NCBI GenBank assembly: GCA_002919265.1
Contig: PKEY01000051.1
Location: forward strand, 36,947 to 100,946
DNA length: 64,000 nt
Source of the DNA: Hyphomicrobiaceae bacterium
GTDB taxonomy: Bacteria > Pseudomonadota > Alphaproteobacteria > Rhizobiales > Hyphomicrobiaceae
Reading direction: 5' to 3'
Shown one piece after another: positions 8,250-17,770 of this stretch (within the stretch, counting starts at the first letter, position 1; the number at the start of each line of letters is the position of its first letter). The notes under the pieces are model-generated. The model worked only from the letters and a program-made list of their open reading frames with translations. It made no database searches and was not told the DNA's origin. A program made the translations under genes and the position numbers.

Positions 8250-10616
8250 TTATTCCGCCGCCATCTTCCGCACTGAAGCCTGCGCCGCGCGCCAGACGGC
8301 TTGTGGCGTTGCCGGCATGGAGATGTTCTCGTGGCCGAGTGCATTGGTGATCGCGTTGATGAGTGCAGCGGGCGCTGCGATCGCGCCGGCCTCACCGCAT
8401 CCCTTGATCCCCAGCGGGTTGGACGGGCACGGCGTGTTCGTCATCGCGACGTTGAACGAAGGCAGGTCATCCGCCCGCGGCATGCAGTAGTCCATGAAGC
8501 TCGCCGTCAGCAGCTGGCCGGACGAGTCGTAGACCGCGCGCTCGAGCAGTGCCTGGCCGACGCCTTGGGCGATGCCGCCGTGGACCTGCCCCTCGACGAT
8601 CATCGGATTGATAATGACGCCGAAGTCGTCCACCGCCGTCCACCGGTCGATACGCGTCACGCCGGTCTCAGGATCGATCTCCACCTCGGCGATGTGCACG
8701 CCCGACGGGAAGGTGAAGTTCGTCGGATCGTAGAAGCAACTCTCCTTCAGACCCGGCTCGATCTCCGAGCTGTCGAACTTGTGGGCGACGTAAGCCTGCA
8801 GGGCGACCTCGCCGAAGGTCATCGACTTGTTAGTGCCGCGAGCCGAGAAGACCCCGTCGTTGAAGTCGACCGTATCCTCCGGCACCTCCATGCAGCGCGC
8901 AGCGATCTTGGTGGCCTTGGCAACGACCTTGTCGAGCGCCTTGGAGATGGCCGACATGCCCACGGCGCCTGACCGAGAGCCGTAGGTGCCCATGCCCATC
9001 TGCACCTTCTCGGTATCGCCGTGAATGATCGAAATTTGATCGATCGGGATGCCGAGGCGGTGCGAAACGAGCTGCGCGAAGGTGGTTTCATGACCCTGGC
9101 CGTGGCTGTGCGAACCGGTCAGCACTTCGACCGTGCCGATCGGGTTGACGCGGACTTCTGCCGACTCCCACAGACCAACGCCCGCACCGAGCGCTCCGAT
9201 CGCCCGGCTGGGAGCGATGCCGCAAGCCTCGATGTAGGCCGAGAAGCCGATTCCCCGCAGCAGCCCCTTGCGCTCGCTTTCGGCCTTCCGCTGCGGGAAG
9301 TTGGCATAGTCGGCGAGCTCCAGCGCCTTCTTCATGCACGCCGCGTAATCACCCGCATCGTACGTCATGATAACCGGGGTCTGATGCGGGAAGCTCTTGA
9401 CGAAGTTTTGCATCCGGAACTCTGCCGGATCGCGGCCGAGCTCGCGGGCTGCAACCTCCACCAGCCGCTCGACGACGAAGGTGGCCTCCGGGCGGCCGGC
9501 GCCGCGGTAGGCGTCCACCGGTGCTGTGTTGGTGTAGACGCCGTCTACCTCGCAATAGATCGCCGGAATGTCGTACTGCCCCGAAAGCAAGGGGGCGTAG
9601 AGGTACGTCGGGACCGACGACGCGAAGGTGGAGAGATAGGCGCCGAGGTTGGCCTTTGTCTTCACGCGCAGTGCCAGGATTTTGCCTGAGCTGTCGACTG
9701 CTAGCTCTGCCGTGGTGAGATGATCGCGACCGTGCGCATCGGCGAGGAACGCTTCCGTACGTTCTGCCGTCCATTTCACCGGACGGCCGACTTTCCTCGC
9801 CGCCCAGACGCAGACCGTCTCCTCGGCATAGATGAAGATCTTCGAGCCGAAACCGCCGCCCACATCCGGTGCGATCACACGCAGTTTGTGCTCAGGCGCG
9901 ATGCCGATGAACGCCGACAGCACTAGGCGCGCAACGTGCGGGTTCTGGCTGGTGGTATAGAGCGTGTAAGAGTCCTGGCCGCGATCATACTCGCCAATGG
10001 CCGCCCGCGGCTCCATGGCGTTCGGGATCAGACGGTTGTTGACGAGCTCGAGCTTTGTGACGTGCGCTGCCTTGGCAAAGGCGGCATCTACAGCGTCCTT
10101 GTCGCCAAGGTGCCACTCGAACACCGTATTGTTGGGCGCCTCGGCATGGATCTGCGGCTGGCCGGGATCCTGGGCCCGGGCGAGATCAACGACCGCTGGC
10201 AAAACCTCATAGTCGACCTCGACGAGCTCCGCGGCGTCCTTCGCCTGATTCAGAGTTTCAGCGATCACAACGGCGACGTGATCACCGACATAACGCACCT
10301 TCTCCAGGGCGAGCGCCGGATGTGGCCCCACCCTCATCGGCGTGCCATCCTTCGAGTGGATCATCCACCCGCAGATCAGCCCACCGATCTTGTCGGCTGC
10401 GAGATCCTTGCCGGTGAAGACGGCGAGCACGCCGGGCGCGTTCAGAGCTGCGCTGGTATCAATGTTCTTGATGATCGCGTGCGCGTGGGGCGAGCGGACG
10501 AAATAGGCATAGACTTGGCCCGGCCGGCTGATGTCGTCGACGTACTGCCCGCTGCCCGTGATGAAGCGAAAGTCCTCGCGGCGCCGTACTGGAACGCCGA
10601 TGCCCGTGCTGGTCAT
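8250..10616 (-). CDS. coxL: Molybdenum hydroxylase large subunit, form II CoxL-like
   Basis: A 788-residue molybdopterin cytosine dinucleotide-binding large subunit. It has the GGGFGSK molybdopterin-contact motif (residues ~253-259) and the C-terminal GCGEAGA segment with the catalytic Glu. The active-site loop reads AYRGAGR (369-375). That is the form II signature; true CO dehydrogenase (form I) carries AYxCSFR with the Cu-ligating cysteine. The natural substrate is thus probably a heterocycle, aldehyde or other hydroxylation target rather than CO (inference). The gene order S-L-M is also that of form II clusters. A MOT1-like molybdate transporter lies at 52130-53272. Confidence 0.92.
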   Translation of the reverse strand: MTSTGIGVPVRRREDFRFITGSGQYVDDISRPGQVYAYFVRSPHAHAIIKNIDTSAALNAPGVLAVFTGKDLAADKIGGLICGWMIHSKDGTPMRVGPHPALALEKVRYVGDHVAVVIAETLNQAKDAAELVEVDYEVLPAVVDLARAQDPGQPQIHAEAPNNTVFEWHLGDKDAVDAAFAKAAHVTKLELVNNRLIPNAMEPRAAIGEYDRGQDSYTLYTTSQNPHVARLVLSAFIGIAPEHKLRVIAPDVGGGFGSKIFIYAEETVCVWAARKVGRPVKWTAERTEAFLADAHGRDHLTTAELAVDSSGKILALRVKTKANLGAYLSTFASSVPTYLYAPLLSGQYDIPAIYCEVDGVYTNTAPVDAYRGAGRPEATFVVERLVEVAARELGRDPAEFRMQNFVKSFPHQTPVIMTYDAGDYAACMKKALELADYANFPQRKAESERKGLLRGIGFSAYIEACGIAPSRAIGALGAGVGLWESAEVRVNPIGTVEVLTGSHSHGQGHETTFAQLVSHRLGIPIDQISIIHGDTEKVQMGMGTYGSRSGAVGMSAISKALDKVVAKATKIAARCMEVPEDTVDFNDGVFSARGTNKSMTFGEVALQAYVAHKFDSSEIEPGLKESCFYDPTNFTFPSGVHIAEVEIDPETGVTRIDRWTAVDDFGVIINPMIVEGQVHGGIAQGVGQALLERAVYDSSGQLLTASFMDYCMPRADDLPSFNVAMTNTPCPSNPLGIKGCGEAGAIAAPAALINAITNALGHENISMPATPQAVWRAAQASVRKMAAE

Positions 10617-10640
10617 GGTGTCGTTCTCCTCCCGTGCGCC

Positions 10641-11135
10641 TTATTCCGCTGCCTGCCGGAACTCGCCCGCGCCCATGGCCGCGGCGCCTGCAGCAATGGC
10701 TTTGACGATGTTGTGGTAGCCCGTGCAGCGGCAGATGTTGCCTTCGAGCTCTTCGCGGATGGTCGCCTCGTCGAGTTGCGTGCCCTTGCGGTTCACGATG
10801 TCGATCGCGGCCATGATCATGCCGGGCGTGCAGTAGCCGCACTGCAGGGCGTGATACTCCCGGAAGGCTTCCTGCATCGGATGGAGCTGCCCGTCCTTCG
10901 CAAGCCCTTCGATCGTGAGGACTTCGGACCCGTCGCAGGAGACGGCAAGCGTGGTGCAGGACTTCACCGCGCGGCCGTCGACATGCACGACGCAAGCCCC
11001 GCACTGGCTCGTGTCGCAGCCGACGTGCGTGCCCGTCAAACGCAGATGCTCTCGCAGGAACTGGACGAGGAGAGTGCGCGGCTCAACCTCAGCCGTCACA
11101 CTTTTGCCGTTCACGATCATCGTGACTTGGGTCAT
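10641..11135 (-). CDS. coxS: Molybdenum hydroxylase 2Fe-2S (small) subunit
   Basis: A 164-residue small subunit with the plant-type 2Fe-2S ferredoxin domain in its first half ([15 protein letters not shown], residues ~40-54, plus a later Cys near 60). The helical second cluster domain carries CGYCTPGM and CRCTGY (~98-136). It relays electrons from the Mo site of CoxL to the FAD of CoxM. It is the first gene of the coxSLM-G unit, 24 bp before coxL. Length and all eight cluster cysteines agree with the family. Confidence 0.93.
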   Translation of the reverse strand: MTQVTMIVNGKSVTAEVEPRTLLVQFLREHLRLTGTHVGCDTSQCGACVVHVDGRAVKSCTTLAVSCDGSEVLTIEGLAKDGQLHPMQEAFREYHALQCGYCTPGMIMAAIDIVNRKGTQLDEATIREELEGNICRCTGYHNIVKAIAAGAAAMGAGEFRQAAE

Positions 11136-11511
11136 GCATTTCCTCCCACATGCCTCGCTGAGTCTCGATCAGCGAGACCAAAAGCTCGACGCAGCCGAAA
11201 AAACTCAAGCGCTATAGGCATGTCACACCGCAGCTGCTCAGCGTGACAGGCGCTGCTTGCCGACCACTAGGATTGTATCATGTTCTGGTGTTCCGCAAGC
11301 TTTACCGGCGGCAGATACCTAGACAACGCAAGGCTTTCCCAAAATGAAAAAACGCAGGCGTTAGGCCCGCGTTGTGATGTCTCCAGAAATGCGAAGGGCC
11401 GCTACCGCGGCCCTTTTCACTTGAGATTTGCCTCTACCCGGGAGCCGGGAGCGGGCACCGCTCCCGCGATGCTCCGCTCCACTTTGGCGCTCTGGGCTTG
11501 TGGCGCCAATC
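11136..11511. other. Intergenic region upstream of coxS
   Basis: Non-coding by eye. It should contain the coxSLMG promoter just above 11135, but no motif is convincing. It holds an AACGC..GCGTT inverted repeat (about 11351-11373) and the perfect hairpin at 11396-11417. Confidence 0.5.
11396..11417 (+). terminator. Terminator-like hairpin (plus-strand U tract)
   Basis: GGGCCGC (11396-11402), loop TACC and GCGGCCC (11407-11413) form a perfect 7-bp stem followed by TTTT. The U tract is on the plus strand although both flanking genes are on the minus strand. It could end an unannotated plus-strand transcript or act in both directions. Confidence 0.6.
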
Positions 11512-12735
11512 TCAAGCGGCCTGTGGTGCTAAGGCCGGCAATTTCTTATCCTCCCAACTTTCAGGAATTGTTCGCAACGCTATACCCATATATCGCGTCT
11601 TATTTCCGGCCTTTTGTCGTTCTATGCCCATTTCTTCGAGACAATCTCGGTAGAAGATGGGTTGTGCCAGCGGCTCCTTACCGAGTTGTGCGCACCAATC
11701 GAGGTAGTCCTCGTACAGTTCAGGTGGCGTAACGCTTGAGTTTGGTTTCCTGACAACCCTCTCCTTGAAATACCGCTGCACATCCGACTCTGGCGGCATG
11801 AGCTTCGTAACAGTCTTGTTGTCGTTGGCACTGACCTGAGCCGTGTTGACGACCTCCACGCTTGCAACCGGCACGGCCAGCTCGGTGGGCTCGTTTTGGG
11901 TGCGAGCGACCGTCGCGATGGCCGGCGCTTTCGGAGCGTACCGATCATCAATGCGCCACTGGCTGAACGCGATATACATGCCGAAGCCGGAGCCAACCTC
12001 GAGCAGCAGAGCGATGAAGATGGTCAGTGCGGTCTGCATGTCCTCCACGGTGGTGGACGGCATGAAGATGCCAGCCAACTTCGTGAGAACAGCAGCCTGC
12101 GGATCAGCCTCGGCCATCACACTGCCAGAGTCGATCTTGGCGAGCTCGGCCTGAATTTCGGCGATGCGCGCCTCAAGCTTCTGGGCTTGCTCGGCGGAAG
12201 CCAACTCAGCAACGAGACCGTTGTACTGACCGCAGAACGTCCGGCCTTTCGGCCCGGTGACCTTCGTGCAGCCTTCGGTCCACTGCCACTCGCGACTGTT
12301 CTTCAAAGTATCGATTTCACTCTGAACCGCGGCCGCGGGACGATGCTGCGGCACCCAGCTCAGCTGCTCCTTGGCGCGCTCCAAGTCGGCACGCAGGTCC
12401 TTGTAGGACTGCGCCTCGACAGCGCGCTGACCAGCGGTATCCATCCTGTTCAGCGCCGCATGGCCAAGAGCAGAGGTAAGGGAGTAGGCGGTGACGACCA
12501 CCCACACCATGGCGGAAGCGGCCGCTTGCGACCACATCCTGTTTCTGACTGCGGCGAAGAAGAAGAACGGCACAAGCGCCTTAAGGCAGTCCGCCGCCGC
12601 GCTCGCCGCTCCATAGATCAGGCCATCGAACTCGGTCTTGCCGAGCGAGTAGCCAAATCTCCAGTTCATAGCAGCCGACACGGCGAGTAGTACGCCGGCC
12701 GCTAGAACGCCTATCACGCCCAGAGCATGTCTCAT
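11512..12735 (-). CDS. Membrane protein with C-terminal primase-type winged helix
   Basis: A 407-residue protein. The ATG at 12735 has GAAGAGGG about 8 bases upstream and gives a sensible membrane N-terminus; an in-frame start 99 bp upstream is less likely. Membrane segments are seen near residues 5-25, 38-65 and 70-90, then a coiled coil (~105-215, with two Cys in between), then another hydrophobic segment (~235-265). The last ~75 residues (PPELYEDYLDWCAQLGKEPL, then FYRDCLEEMGI and R-YMGI) resemble the winged-helix tail of phage P4/D5-type primases. No primase or helicase core is present. Function unknown; the fusion suggests phage or plasmid origin. Confidence 0.6.
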   Translation of the reverse strand: MRHALGVIGVLAAGVLLAVSAAMNWRFGYSLGKTEFDGLIYGAASAAADCLKALVPFFFFAAVRNRMWSQAAASAMVWVVVTAYSLTSALGHAALNRMDTAGQRAVEAQSYKDLRADLERAKEQLSWVPQHRPAAAVQSEIDTLKNSREWQWTEGCTKVTGPKGRTFCGQYNGLVAELASAEQAQKLEARIAEIQAELAKIDSGSVMAEADPQAAVLTKLAGIFMPSTTVEDMQTALTIFIALLLEVGSGFGMYIAFSQWRIDDRYAPKAPAIATVARTQNEPTELAVPVASVEVVNTAQVSANDNKTVTKLMPPESDVQRYFKERVVRKPNSSVTPPELYEDYLDWCAQLGKEPLAQPIFYRDCLEEMGIERQKAGNKTRYMGIALRTIPESWEDKKLPALAPQAA

Positions 12736-13401
12736 TGCATTGCCCTCTTCGAAGTCGTCTGGAGCCCCGTACGCGCACCTCAGGGCGTGGCTCCGCTGCT
12801 GTGAGGAGTGCTTGCGACCCAGTTCAGCGTTCAAAAGCCGGAGCCGCTAACCGGCACATGAGAACGACCCCGCTATCTCGCCGTTGAGCACTGACTCCTG
12901 AGCAGGGAGTCCCGGCAAGGCCTGGATCGCACGCATGGAACGTTCTGGAACGCGGATGCCGCCGAGTTTTCAACAGTCGATCATCGCCGCTCAATTCTCG
13001 ACTGTGCATATCTCGAAGCGGCAGAAGCAAAACGAGCGACGCAATACGGACAGAATCCCCCTCGCGCGGAAACCTAAGCGATTCGAAAGGGTTTGTTAAA
13101 CTTTCCGCGGCCGCTTTCTCATTCGGCGTGCCAGTTCCTTGCGGAAGCGTGGTGATCTCTACCCAGACGTTATCCCCAACGGTCTTCGGAAGTTATCCAC
13201 TTTCGCTGCGAGCAGCATGCACGAGATATCCACAGGTGGTGCCAGATGATGGCGCGCGTGATCGTCATCGGTCCCCAGAGAGGCTGCTCGGGCGCGGCAA
13301 TTGGGGCGTGCGGTCAAAACGACGTGAGAAGCGTGGAACCAAGACGATCAACGCTTGGTTTTCCGTCGTCCGCAACCTAACTAATCGAGCACGTCCGGAG
13401 C
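12736..13401. other. 666-bp non-coding stretch with DnaA-box-like sites
   Basis: No convincing gene. It is the divergent promoter region for 11512-12735 (minus) and 13402-14220 (plus). An A/T-richer patch (about 13081-13110) precedes three same-direction DnaA-box-like sequences listed separately. Confidence 0.45.
13170..13234 (+). promoter_or_regulatory. Cluster of three DnaA-box-like sites
   Basis: TTATCCCCA (13170-13178), TTATCCACT (13193-13201) and ATATCCACA (13226-13234) each match the DnaA box TTATCCACA at 8 of 9 positions. They lie in the same direction within 65 bp of non-coding DNA. No oriC marker genes are nearby, so a titration or regulatory role is more likely than an origin. Confidence 0.35.
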
Positions 13402-14220
13402 ATGTCGAACGGTTTCAGCTGGGCCCCGAAGAAGGTCCAGTTGCGAGTCAAGGTCGCGTTGAGGGTCGCTGTGGTTCGTCTGTGGGTGGGGTTGATCTTC
13501 CTGCTTTCCGGTGCCGCGTTCGCCTACGTTAACCTGCAGCCTCCGACACGACCCACGAATATCGAGACGGCGCTTCTCGCTGGTCACGAGAAATCTTCGA
13601 CGCGTCGGACTGTATCTGCCTCAAGGACAGCGGATGGGCGCTTGGACGGCAGCGCCATTGTCGTCAGCAGCCTGGGCGGCCAGACGTTAAACGACGGAGA
13701 TCGGGTCGTCGATCGATTGAGCGGTCCCGACCTTGTTCGTGCCGTACAGGAAGAATTGCGGCGGGTCGGCTGCTACAGCGGAGCCATCGATGGCCGGTGG
13801 GGACCCAGGTCGCGCGCGGCCATTAGCAGCTTCCTCGAGCGTGCCAACGCGATGCTTCCGGCAGAAAAGCCGGATTATGCCCATCTGCGTTTGTTGCGGA
13901 CCTTCGAGGGACGAGCCTGCGGGACGTGTCCTGTTGGCCAAACGTACAGAAACGGCCGCTGCATCCCGAGCGATATGTTGGCCTACCAGCCTTTGACCGG
14001 CGAGAGCGAGGACTTCCGGCCGAGGCCCGCGCCCTTGCCTGGCCGTATGTCGGTTGGCGCGCATGTCGGTGGAAGCGAAAGCGAGCCCCGCGTGCGGACT
14101 TATAGACGAAGTGAGAGTCGACGTGTCGTCGAGCGTTCGTCGGGCGGCTCGCGTTCGTCCGGTTCGTCCGGCCGGAGACACTGGACCGAGACGATCTTCG
14201 ACAATATCGCCAATCGATAG
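13402..14220 (+). CDS. Membrane-anchored peptidoglycan-binding-like protein
   Basis: A 272-residue protein with one N-terminal membrane helix (about residues 18-36) preceded by basic residues, so probably a signal anchor with the rest periplasmic. Residues ~110-150 (LVRAVQEELRRVGCYSGAIDGRWGPRSRAAISSF) match the peptidoglycan-binding domain 1 pattern, in which G-IDG-WG-T/S-A-F is diagnostic. A Cys-containing stretch (ACGTCPVGQTYRNGRC, ~172-187) follows. The tail is basic and Ser/Arg-rich, hence low-complexity. It stands alone, convergent with ugd. A role at the cell wall is likely; no catalytic domain is seen. Confidence 0.7.
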   Translation: MSNGFSWAPKKVQLRVKVALRVAVVRLWVGLIFLLSGAAFAYVNLQPPTRPTNIETALLAGHEKSSTRRTVSASRTADGRLDGSAIVVSSLGGQTLNDGDRVVDRLSGPDLVRAVQEELRRVGCYSGAIDGRWGPRSRAAISSFLERANAMLPAEKPDYAHLRLLRTFEGRACGTCPVGQTYRNGRCIPSDMLAYQPLTGESEDFRPRPAPLPGRMSVGAHVGGSESEPRVRTYRRSESRRVVERSSGGSRSSGSSGRRHWTETIFDNIANR

Positions 14221-14241
14221 AGCCGCACGGCTGGGCGGAAG

Positions 14242-15549
14242 TTAGAGAGGGCGCCCGATGCTGCTGTAGTTGAAGCCGGCAGCGATGGCATCGCGCGGCT
14301 GGTAGATGTTTCTGAGGTCAACCAGCACATCCCCCCGCATGACGCGTTTTGCAGCCTTCAAATTGAGTGCGCGGAACTCGTTCCACTCCGTCATAACCAC
14401 GAGAATGTCGGCGCCGGTTGCGGCTTCCAGTGAGCTGCCGCACCAGATGACGCCCGGCAAAAGCTCTTCGCCGTACTTGCGTCCCTGCGGGTCATAGACC
14501 CGAACGGTCGCGCCCCGTTCTTGCAGCATCGGAATGACCACAAGGCTGGGGGCCTCCCGCATGTCGTCCGTATTCGGCTTGAACGTGACGCCGAGGACAG
14601 CGACCGTCTTGTTGCGAACAGAGCCGCCGGCCGCGCGCTCGATGCGGCTCGCCATCGAGATTTTGCGCTCATCGTTGATCCGCTGCACCTGCTCGACGAG
14701 CGACAGTGGCGAGCGCGCCTCGCGGGCGGTGCGGATGAGGGCGGATACGTCCTTCGGGAAGCATGAGCCGCCGTAACCCGGGCCAGGGTGGAGGAACTTC
14801 TCGCCGATGCGCTGGTCCTTGCCGATGGCGCTGGCAACCTCCTGGACGTTGGCGCCCACTTCCTCGCAAAGGTCGGCGATCTCGTTGATGAAGCTGATCT
14901 TCATCGCGAGGAAGGCGTTAGCTGCGTACTTTGCAAGTTCCGCCGACTCCGGGCTCACAAACATGATCGGCGCGTTGCGCAGCGCGAGAGGCTTGTAGAC
15001 CCGCTCCATAATCTCCCGCGCGCGGGGATCATCGCAGCCGACGAGCACGCGATCAGGGTGCGTAAAGTCGTGGATCGCCGAGCCTTCGCGCAAGAACTCC
15101 GGATTTGAACAGACGGCAAAATCGGCGTCGGGCCGCAGCTCTCTCAGCCGGCGCGCAATCTCCCGGCTGGTGCCAACGGGGACGGTCGACTTGGTGGTGA
15201 TGACGGTAAACCGCGTGAGATGAGGGGCAAGTTCGGCGACCGCCGCATATACGTAGGACAGGTCGGCGTGGCCATCGCCCCGTCTCATCGGCGTACCAAC
15301 GGCTAGAAAGATCAGATCGGCTGATTGAATGGCCGGTCCAAGATCACACGAGAAGGTCAGGCGCTTGGCCGCCAGATTGCGCTCGAGCAGATCATCGAGG
15401 CCGGGCTCATAAATGGGAACTTCGCCGCGCTGGAGCTTCTCGATCCTCGCGCGGTCCTTGTCTATGCACGTGACGGTCCAGCCGAACTCGGAAAAACAGG
15501 CGGCGGAAACAAGGCCCACGTAACCGGCGCCGATCATGCAAATGTTCAA
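14242..15549 (-). CDS. ugd: UDP-glucose 6-dehydrogenase
   Basis: A 435-residue enzyme oxidising UDP-glucose to UDP-glucuronate with two NAD+, feeding surface polysaccharide synthesis. MNICMIGAGYVGLVSAACF is the N-terminal NAD site. FLAVGTP, STVPVGT and NPEFLREG are family motifs. GPGYGGSCFPKD (around residue 256-267) contains the catalytic Cys. LGVTFKPNTDDMREAPS belongs to the C-terminal UDP-binding domain. Length and order match the Ugd/TuaD/RkpK family. It is monocistronic. Confidence 0.95.
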   Translation of the reverse strand: MNICMIGAGYVGLVSAACFSEFGWTVTCIDKDRARIEKLQRGEVPIYEPGLDDLLERNLAAKRLTFSCDLGPAIQSADLIFLAVGTPMRRGDGHADLSYVYAAVAELAPHLTRFTVITTKSTVPVGTSREIARRLRELRPDADFAVCSNPEFLREGSAIHDFTHPDRVLVGCDDPRAREIMERVYKPLALRNAPIMFVSPESAELAKYAANAFLAMKISFINEIADLCEEVGANVQEVASAIGKDQRIGEKFLHPGPGYGGSCFPKDVSALIRTAREARSPLSLVEQVQRINDERKISMASRIERAAGGSVRNKTVAVLGVTFKPNTDDMREAPSLVVIPMLQERGATVRVYDPQGRKYGEELLPGVIWCGSSLEAATGADILVVMTEWNEFRALNLKAAKRVMRGDVLVDLRNIYQPRDAIAAGFNYSSIGRPL

Positions 15550-15735
15550 GGCTGTCCCTCGCGAGCGGGTGGTTGGACCGTAGCTTCAACGGAAGCGTGG
15601 TCTGCCGGGCTAGAAGAAATTTCTGGCGGCTTCAAGTTGGTCTTTCGCGATTTGTTGAAATCGGGCAAACACGAAACTGAACGTCCACTCTAACGGCGCA
15701 GGCAGTCCGCCGGGCATAAGGCACGAAGGCATCGG

Positions 15736-16680
15736 ATGACCCTTTCCTGGAAAGATGGCCGCGTAGTTTCGGTTGGCGAGTGCATGGTGGAGCTGGCTCG
15801 GGAGCCTGACGGCCGATTTGGCCTCAAGTACGGTGGGGACACCTTCAATACGGCCGCCTACCTTGCGCGAGCGGGAATGCAAGTTGCTTATGCCACGGCA
15901 CTCGGAGATGATCCCTACAGTGCTGGCATCCGGAACCTGGCGGTGGAGGAGGGCGTCGGCACCGATCTTGTCCTCACGGTTCCCGGCCGTCTTCCCGGGC
16001 TTTATCTCATCGAGACATCGCCGGAAGGAGAGCGGACCTTTTATTACTGGCGCGACCGGGCGCCCGCGCGAGAGCTGTTCGAGCTGCCGGATGCGGGCCG
16101 CGTTGTCGACGCCCTGAAGCAGGCCGCGTTGATCTACTTCTCGGGCATTACGTTATCGCTCTACAGCGCCGGCGGATTGGATCTGTTTGAAGCCGCGCTC
16201 AAGGCCGCCAAGCAATCGGGCGCCCTTGTCGCCATGGACAGCAACTACCGCCCGCGCGGTTGGGGCGGGGACACGGCCAGGGCACAGCGCTCCTTCGAGC
16301 GCTTTTGGCGTATTGCGGATATCGCGCTGCCGACTTTTGACGACGAGCAGGCGTTGTGGGGCGATGCCGACGTTCAAGCGACGGTCCGTCGTTTGCAGGC
16401 TCTCGGCGTGACGGAGATCGTGATCAAGCTCGGAGAGCAGGGCGCGTACGTCACCGAAAACGGATCCGGGCGAATTGTGCCAGCCGAGAGCGGCGTGAAG
16501 CCGGTCGACACGACCGCGGCGGGCGATTCATTCAACGCCGGATATTTGGTGGCACGGCGGTCTGGCGCCGGGCTAGCGGACGCAGCCCGGCTCGGAAACA
16601 GGCTCGCGGCTGTCGTCATTCAGCATCGCGGCGCCATCGTGCCGAAAGCAGCCACGGCGCCGGTGTTGGGAGCGACGTGA
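15736..16680 (+). CDS. kdgK: 2-dehydro-3-deoxygluconokinase (PfkB family)
   Basis: A 314-residue ribokinase-family kinase that phosphorylates 2-keto-3-deoxygluconate to KDPG with ATP. The N-terminal sugar site GECMVEL is followed by KYGGDTFNTAAYLARAG, the substrate-binding segment typical of KDG kinases. PfkB signature 2, DTTAAGDSFNAGYL (~residues 256-269), supplies the catalytic Asp and anion hole. The KDPG aldolase gene is convergent 6 bp beyond its stop, so the two enzymes act in sequence on the pathway even though they are on opposite strands. Confidence 0.92.
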   Translation: MTLSWKDGRVVSVGECMVELAREPDGRFGLKYGGDTFNTAAYLARAGMQVAYATALGDDPYSAGIRNLAVEEGVGTDLVLTVPGRLPGLYLIETSPEGERTFYYWRDRAPARELFELPDAGRVVDALKQAALIYFSGITLSLYSAGGLDLFEAALKAAKQSGALVAMDSNYRPRGWGGDTARAQRSFERFWRIADIALPTFDDEQALWGDADVQATVRRLQALGVTEIVIKLGEQGAYVTENGSGRIVPAESGVKPVDTTAAGDSFNAGYLVARRSGAGLADAARLGNRLAAVVIQHRGAIVPKAATAPVLGAT

Positions 16681-16686
16681 TCTTAG

Positions 16687-17328
16687 TCAAAACCGCAGGG
16701 CCGCGGCTTCGCGCGCGAGTTGGGTGATCCTGTCCCAGTCCCCCGCCTTGATGGCGTTGGCCGGTGCCACCCACGAGCCGCCGACCGACACGACATTGGG
16801 CAGCTCTAGATATTTCCGTGCCTTTTCGAGATCGATTCCGCCCGTCGGACAGAACTTGATGTCGGATAGCGGCGCAGCCAGGGCTTTCAGCGTGGCCACG
16901 CCACCATGCGGTTCCGCCGGAAAAAACTTGAGCACGTGATAGCCGAGATCGACGAGCGCCATGGCCTCCGAAGGCGTTGCGGCGCCAGGCAGAAACGGCA
17001 CCGACCATCCGTCGGCTGTTTGCACGAGCCGCGGCGTCATTCCCGGCGAAACCAAGAAGCGCGCGCCCGCAGCAATGGCGCTGTGACCCTGATCGGGCGT
17101 GCGCACTGTGCCAGCCCCTACCAGGACTCCACGGACTTCTTGCGAGATACGGCGGAGGGCTTCGAGACTGGCCTCTGTCCGCAGCGTCACCTCCAGGATG
17201 CGCAGTCCGCCGGCCACAAGGGCCTTCGCCAGCGGAACCGCGCTTTCGACGGAGTCGATGGTGAGCACCGGAACGACAGGAACGGTGCGAAGCTCTTCGG
17301 CCAGTCGCGGGTTAAGCTTGTGCTGCAT
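16687..17328 (-). CDS. eda: KDPG/KHG aldolase
   Basis: A 213-residue class I aldolase that splits 2-keto-3-deoxy-6-phosphogluconate into pyruvate and glyceraldehyde-3-phosphate. The start at 17328 ([14 protein letters not shown]) is preferred to an in-frame start at 17406, which would overlap cutA. Motifs: [18 protein letters not shown] (catalytic Glu), [11 protein letters not shown] and FLVSPGM. The Schiff-base lysine is in HVLKFFPAE and the phosphate site in CPTGGI. Paired with kdgK it completes KDG breakdown. Confidence 0.93.
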   Translation of the reverse strand: MQHKLNPRLAEELRTVPVVPVLTIDSVESAVPLAKALVAGGLRILEVTLRTEASLEALRRISQEVRGVLVGAGTVRTPDQGHSAIAAGARFLVSPGMTPRLVQTADGWSVPFLPGAATPSEAMALVDLGYHVLKFFPAEPHGGVATLKALAAPLSDIKFCPTGGIDLEKARKYLELPNVVSVGGSWVAPANAIKAGDWDRITQLAREAAALRF

Positions 17329-17368
17329 GCTTACTGCCTTCGCGAAAAATGGGACGCTGCCGATTTCG

Positions 17369-17740
17369 TCAGCTATTCGTGGCCGGCTGTCGGGTTTGTT
17401 CTGCAATCCATTTCAGGAATTCCGGCGAGCCGGACACAACGGGCAGCGTCAGAAACGCCGGGTTCGTATACGGATGTTGCCGCTTCGCCTCCGCGATGGC
17501 CGCATCCGCGATGGCCGCGCGGGTCTTGATGATCATTACCACCTCGCTGTCCCGCTGGCGTTTACCTTCCCAGATGTAAATCGAGGTCATGCCCGGCCAG
17601 ATATTGACACAGGCAGCCAAGCCCTGATCTACGAGCCGCGTCCCGACCTCCTCGGCGGATTCAAAGGTCGGGAATGTCGCGTAGATGAGAACGGCCTTGT
17701 CGTTTTCCTGCACTTGAGCGAGCCTCCTCGAGCCGGCCAT
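17369..17740 (-). CDS. cutA: Divalent cation tolerance protein CutA
   Basis: A 123-residue trimeric ferredoxin-fold protein. The family pattern is clear: [38 protein letters not shown], then EVVMIIKTR and [13 protein letters not shown]. CutA binds metal ions such as Cu2+; its physiological role is not settled. It starts 30 bp from the divergent NAD kinase gene and ends 40 bp before eda on the same strand, so cutA-eda cotranscription is possible. Confidence 0.92.
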   Translation of the reverse strand: MAGSRRLAQVQENDKAVLIYATFPTFESAEEVGTRLVDQGLAACVNIWPGMTSIYIWEGKRQRDSEVVMIIKTRAAIADAAIAEAKRQHPYTNPAFLTLPVVSGSPEFLKWIAEQTRQPATNS

Positions 17741-17770
17741 CCGCCGGCTTACCTAACGACCTCGATCAGC

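Noticed and set aside
9936-11246. A 436-codon plus-strand frame opposite coxL and coxS
   Set aside because: It is antisense to two clear molybdenum hydroxylase subunits, has no domain and reflects high-G+C frame opening.
11280-11732. A plus-strand frame of 150 codons near the terminator hairpin
   Set aside because: It crosses the hairpin and the end of the membrane protein gene and has no recognisable composition.
13170-13234. Chromosome origin (oriC)
   Set aside because: Only three imperfect boxes, no hemE/parAB/rpsT-type neighbours and no strong A/T-rich element.
16687-17406. A longer KDPG aldolase start at 17406
   Set aside because: It would overlap cutA by 38 bp, while the ATG at 17328 matches the family N-terminus.
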